Source: Shimia litoralis (lineage in GTDB: Bacteria > Pseudomonadota > Alphaproteobacteria > Rhodobacterales > Rhodobacteraceae). From it: 64,000 bases of DNA. Shown here one piece after another: positions 62,677-64,000 of this stretch. Each line of letters begins with the position of its first letter. Within the stretch, counting starts at the first letter, position 1. Where the stretch lies: contig NZ_SULI01000003.1 in NCBI RefSeq assembly GCF_005518135.1, positions 124,001 through 188,000 on the forward strand, in the 5' to 3' direction. Both the position numbers and the translations under genes were made by a program. Below the pieces are notes generated by a model that did not search any database, was not told where the DNA came from, and saw nothing but the letters and a program-made list of their open reading frames with translations.

Positions 62677-63525
62677 TTAGTTACGAACCGAAGGTCCTTC
62701 GACGGACAGACCGTTGCCGCGCGACGCAACATAAAGTTCCAGCGCAACGAACTCGGCGGAACCGGGTTTGTATGTCTCGGCGCGTGTATCACGCACACAC
62801 CCTTTGAAACGTGCATGCACTGTGTTCAGCTTTGCATTTTTCAAACGGTAGGCCGGAAAGCCGTTGATGTGACCTTGTGAAAGGTGATCAGCGCGGATCA
62901 GGTTGCCATAGTTGTCTTCGTGGCAATTGGCGCAGGACAGATCAAGTTGGCCTGTGCGTGTGTAATACAGCTCTTTGCCTTCTTCCCACATGACCTCTGC
63001 CGGGCCATCAATGGCAACATCGACTGGCATGCCGCGTGATTGAAGCGAAATCAGCGCTTCCATCGCGGCCATTTTGCCACCGGTATATTTCCATTTTTCG
63101 GCACCCATGCCGTTTTCGCGGCAATCATTGACCTGCATGGCGATTGTGCGAACTTCTTCAGCGCTGTCATTCCACTTGGGATAGACGGCGCGCACGCCCT
63201 TCATGCTGGTTTCCACGTCATCGTGGCAGCTTGCACAGGATTTGCCTTTTTCGCCGTCAACAGTGCCCCATGTGTCCATTGCCTGGTCCACAAAGATCAT
63301 GCCGGGGTTGTCAAAGTCATCCAGTTGCAGCGCTTGTGTTTCGTCAGACCGAAACCGCCAGCCAGACAGGACTTCGTCCAAACTGTCTGCAAGATGTGCC
63401 GGTGCTGCCGTACGGGTTACCAAATTCAGGTCCCCATTAACGACCAGTTCCGCCTCTTCGTCAGCCATTGCTGCCGGGGCAGACAGAAGCAGTGCAGCTA
63501 TTGCTGTCATTGCCTTGAATTTCAT
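62677..63525 (-). CDS. soxA: SoxA, c-type cytochrome of SoxAX
   Basis: SoxAX links thiosulfate oxidatively to the SoxY cysteine. The 282-residue precursor has a signal peptide (MKFKAMTAIAALLLSAPAAMA) and two heme sites, C97-ASCH and C198-ANCH, so it is the diheme type. C243 in FKGCVRDTRAE is the likely active-site cysteine (persulfide ligand of the second heme). The ATG at 63525 is preceded by a GGGAGGAA ribosome site; the longer upstream frame overlaps the soxZ region and lacks similarity. It lies 73 bases after soxZ. soxX would be outside the window. Confidence 0.95.
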   Translation of the reverse strand: MKFKAMTAIAALLLSAPAAMADEEAELVVNGDLNLVTRTAAPAHLADSLDEVLSGWRFRSDETQALQLDDFDNPGMIFVDQAMDTWGTVDGEKGKSCASCHDDVETSMKGVRAVYPKWNDSAEEVRTIAMQVNDCRENGMGAEKWKYTGGKMAAMEALISLQSRGMPVDVAIDGPAEVMWEEGKELYYTRTGQLDLSCANCHEDNYGNLIRADHLSQGHINGFPAYRLKNAKLNTVHARFKGCVRDTRAETYKPGSAEFVALELYVASRGNGLSVEGPSVRN

Positions 63526-63544
63526 CGCATTTCCTCCCTTGGTA

Positions 63545-63574
63545 CCGTCTTGCCCCACAACAGGGACAAGACGG
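63545..63574 (-). repeat. Hairpin between soxZ and soxA
   Basis: CCGTCTTG-C-CCC (63545-63556) pairs with GGG-A-CAAGACGG (63563-63574), 11 pairs with one mismatch and a six-base loop. No T-run follows on the minus strand, so it is more likely an mRNA-stabilising or processing structure that protects soxYZ mRNA than a terminator. Confidence 0.5.
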
Positions 63575-63598
63575 ACTGTGCCTTGGTCCATCGGTTGA

Positions 63599-63928
63599 TT
63601 AACCGATAGCGACTTTCTTGCTCTCTTCGTAGACCGACCCATCATCGTCATACCAAGTGAATTTGAATTCACCGGCTTCGGGCACGGTGGCCTCGAACTG
63701 AACGTAAGGGTTGGTAGAAATCGCCGATTCAAATGTCGCGTCCATGACGGACTGACCGTTAAAGTCGCATGTGAAGCGGTTGATGATCGAACGCGGGATA
63801 AGGTTGCCCTCTTTGTCCTTACGCTGACCAGATTCCATTTTGTGCGAAATCAGTGTCTTGATGACGATAACGTCACCTGCTGCTGCTTTCTTGGGGACTT
63901 TGACGCGGGGTTTTACACCAGATGCCAT
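63599..63928 (-). CDS. soxZ: SoxZ, sulfur compound chelating protein
   Basis: Partner of SoxY; the SoxYZ heterodimer carries the sulfur intermediates in the periplasm. The 109-residue product has VKVPKKAAAGDVIVIKTLISHKMESGQRKD, RSIINRFTCDFNGQSV and EFKFTWYDDDGSVYEESKKV, typical of the Ig-like SoxZ fold. It has no signal peptide, as expected, since it is co-exported with SoxY by Tat. It lies 19 bases after soxY. Confidence 0.95.
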   Translation of the reverse strand: MASGVKPRVKVPKKAAAGDVIVIKTLISHKMESGQRKDKEGNLIPRSIINRFTCDFNGQSVMDATFESAISTNPYVQFEATVPEAGEFKFTWYDDDGSVYEESKKVAIG

Positions 63929-63947
63929 ATTCTTGTTCTCCTTTGCC

Positions 63948-64000
63948 TTAGCCGCCGCAGCCGCCGATGGTCACTTTGACGGTCGAGGATGCTTTGACAA
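63948..64000 (-). CDS. soxY: SoxY, C-terminal fragment
   Basis: Only the last 16 or so codons are present, reading VKASSTVKVTIGGCGG followed by TAA. The C-terminal GGCGG is the diagnostic swinging arm of SoxY, whose cysteine carries the sulfur substrate through the Sox cycle. The gene continues beyond the right edge. Confidence 0.95.
   Translation of the reverse strand, partial: VKASSTVKVTIGGCGG

Noticed and set aside
1-64000. tRNA, rRNA, CRISPR arrays, insertion sequences, prophage genes
   Set aside because: I looked through all gaps above about 80 bases and found no cloverleaf-like sequence, spaced repeats, transposase or integrase frames.

Overview
The window is chromosomal DNA of an alphaproteobacterium, most likely a marine Roseobacter-group Rhodobacteraceae. 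This rests on the gene order (a complete division/cell-wall cluster, ctaC-ctaB-ctaG-ctaE next to SURF1-thrC-M16 peptidase, aat-DUF2155-mlaD-NDUFA12), the Paracoccus-type order soxYZABCDEF, and moderately high GC. No tRNA, rRNA, CRISPR array, insertion sequence or phage gene was seen, and almost all of it reads as core genome.

Layout. 1-19457 (minus strand): the dcw cluster mraZ-rsmH-ftsL-ftsI-murE-murF-mraY // murD // ftsW-murG-murC-(two DUF2484 genes)-murB-ddl-ftsQ-ftsA-ftsZ, which makes the lipid-linked peptidoglycan precursor and the divisome. It is interrupted by a likely terminator after mraY and by an opposite-strand flavoprotein gene between murD and ftsW. Upstream of mraZ lie TGGGA boxes at 10-bp spacing and a long leader that resembles the Rhodobacter UpsM sRNA locus. 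20259-25612 (plus): Nudix hydrolase, DUF1178, SDR, aspartokinase, PtsP. 25617-29393: EcsC, GNAT, flavin reductase, SulP transporter. 29609-31548: MTA phosphorylase and adenine phosphoribosyltransferase, which form a salvage path; between them are a tiny ribbon-helix-helix regulator gene, a long palindrome and a 38-codon gene.

31656-40674 (minus): an FAD-linked 2-hydroxyacid dehydrogenase, an acetyltransferase, an M16 peptidase, threonine synthase, SURF1 and the aa3 oxidase genes ctaE, ctaG, a 53-aa membrane protein, ctaB and ctaC. 40858-46282 (plus): tldD, dprA, topA. 46504-52778: 3-oxoacid CoA-transferase, an acyl-CoA synthetase, a PAS-LuxR regulator, accBC and aat. 52742-56223 (minus): DUF2155, mlaD, an NDUFA12-type complex I protein, clpX, clpP.

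56464-64000 (minus): the thiosulfate-oxidising sox cluster from the end of soxY through soxZ, A, B, C, D, E to F, closed by a good intrinsic terminator. Between soxA and soxB there is a strong terminator hairpin followed by a promoter-like sequence. An ATTC-N8-GAAT dyad, the form reported for persulfide-sensing SqrR/BigR repressors, sits between its -35 and -10. This is the most interesting regulatory structure in the window. Next come the RHH/palindrome/micro-gene unit and the mraZ leader.
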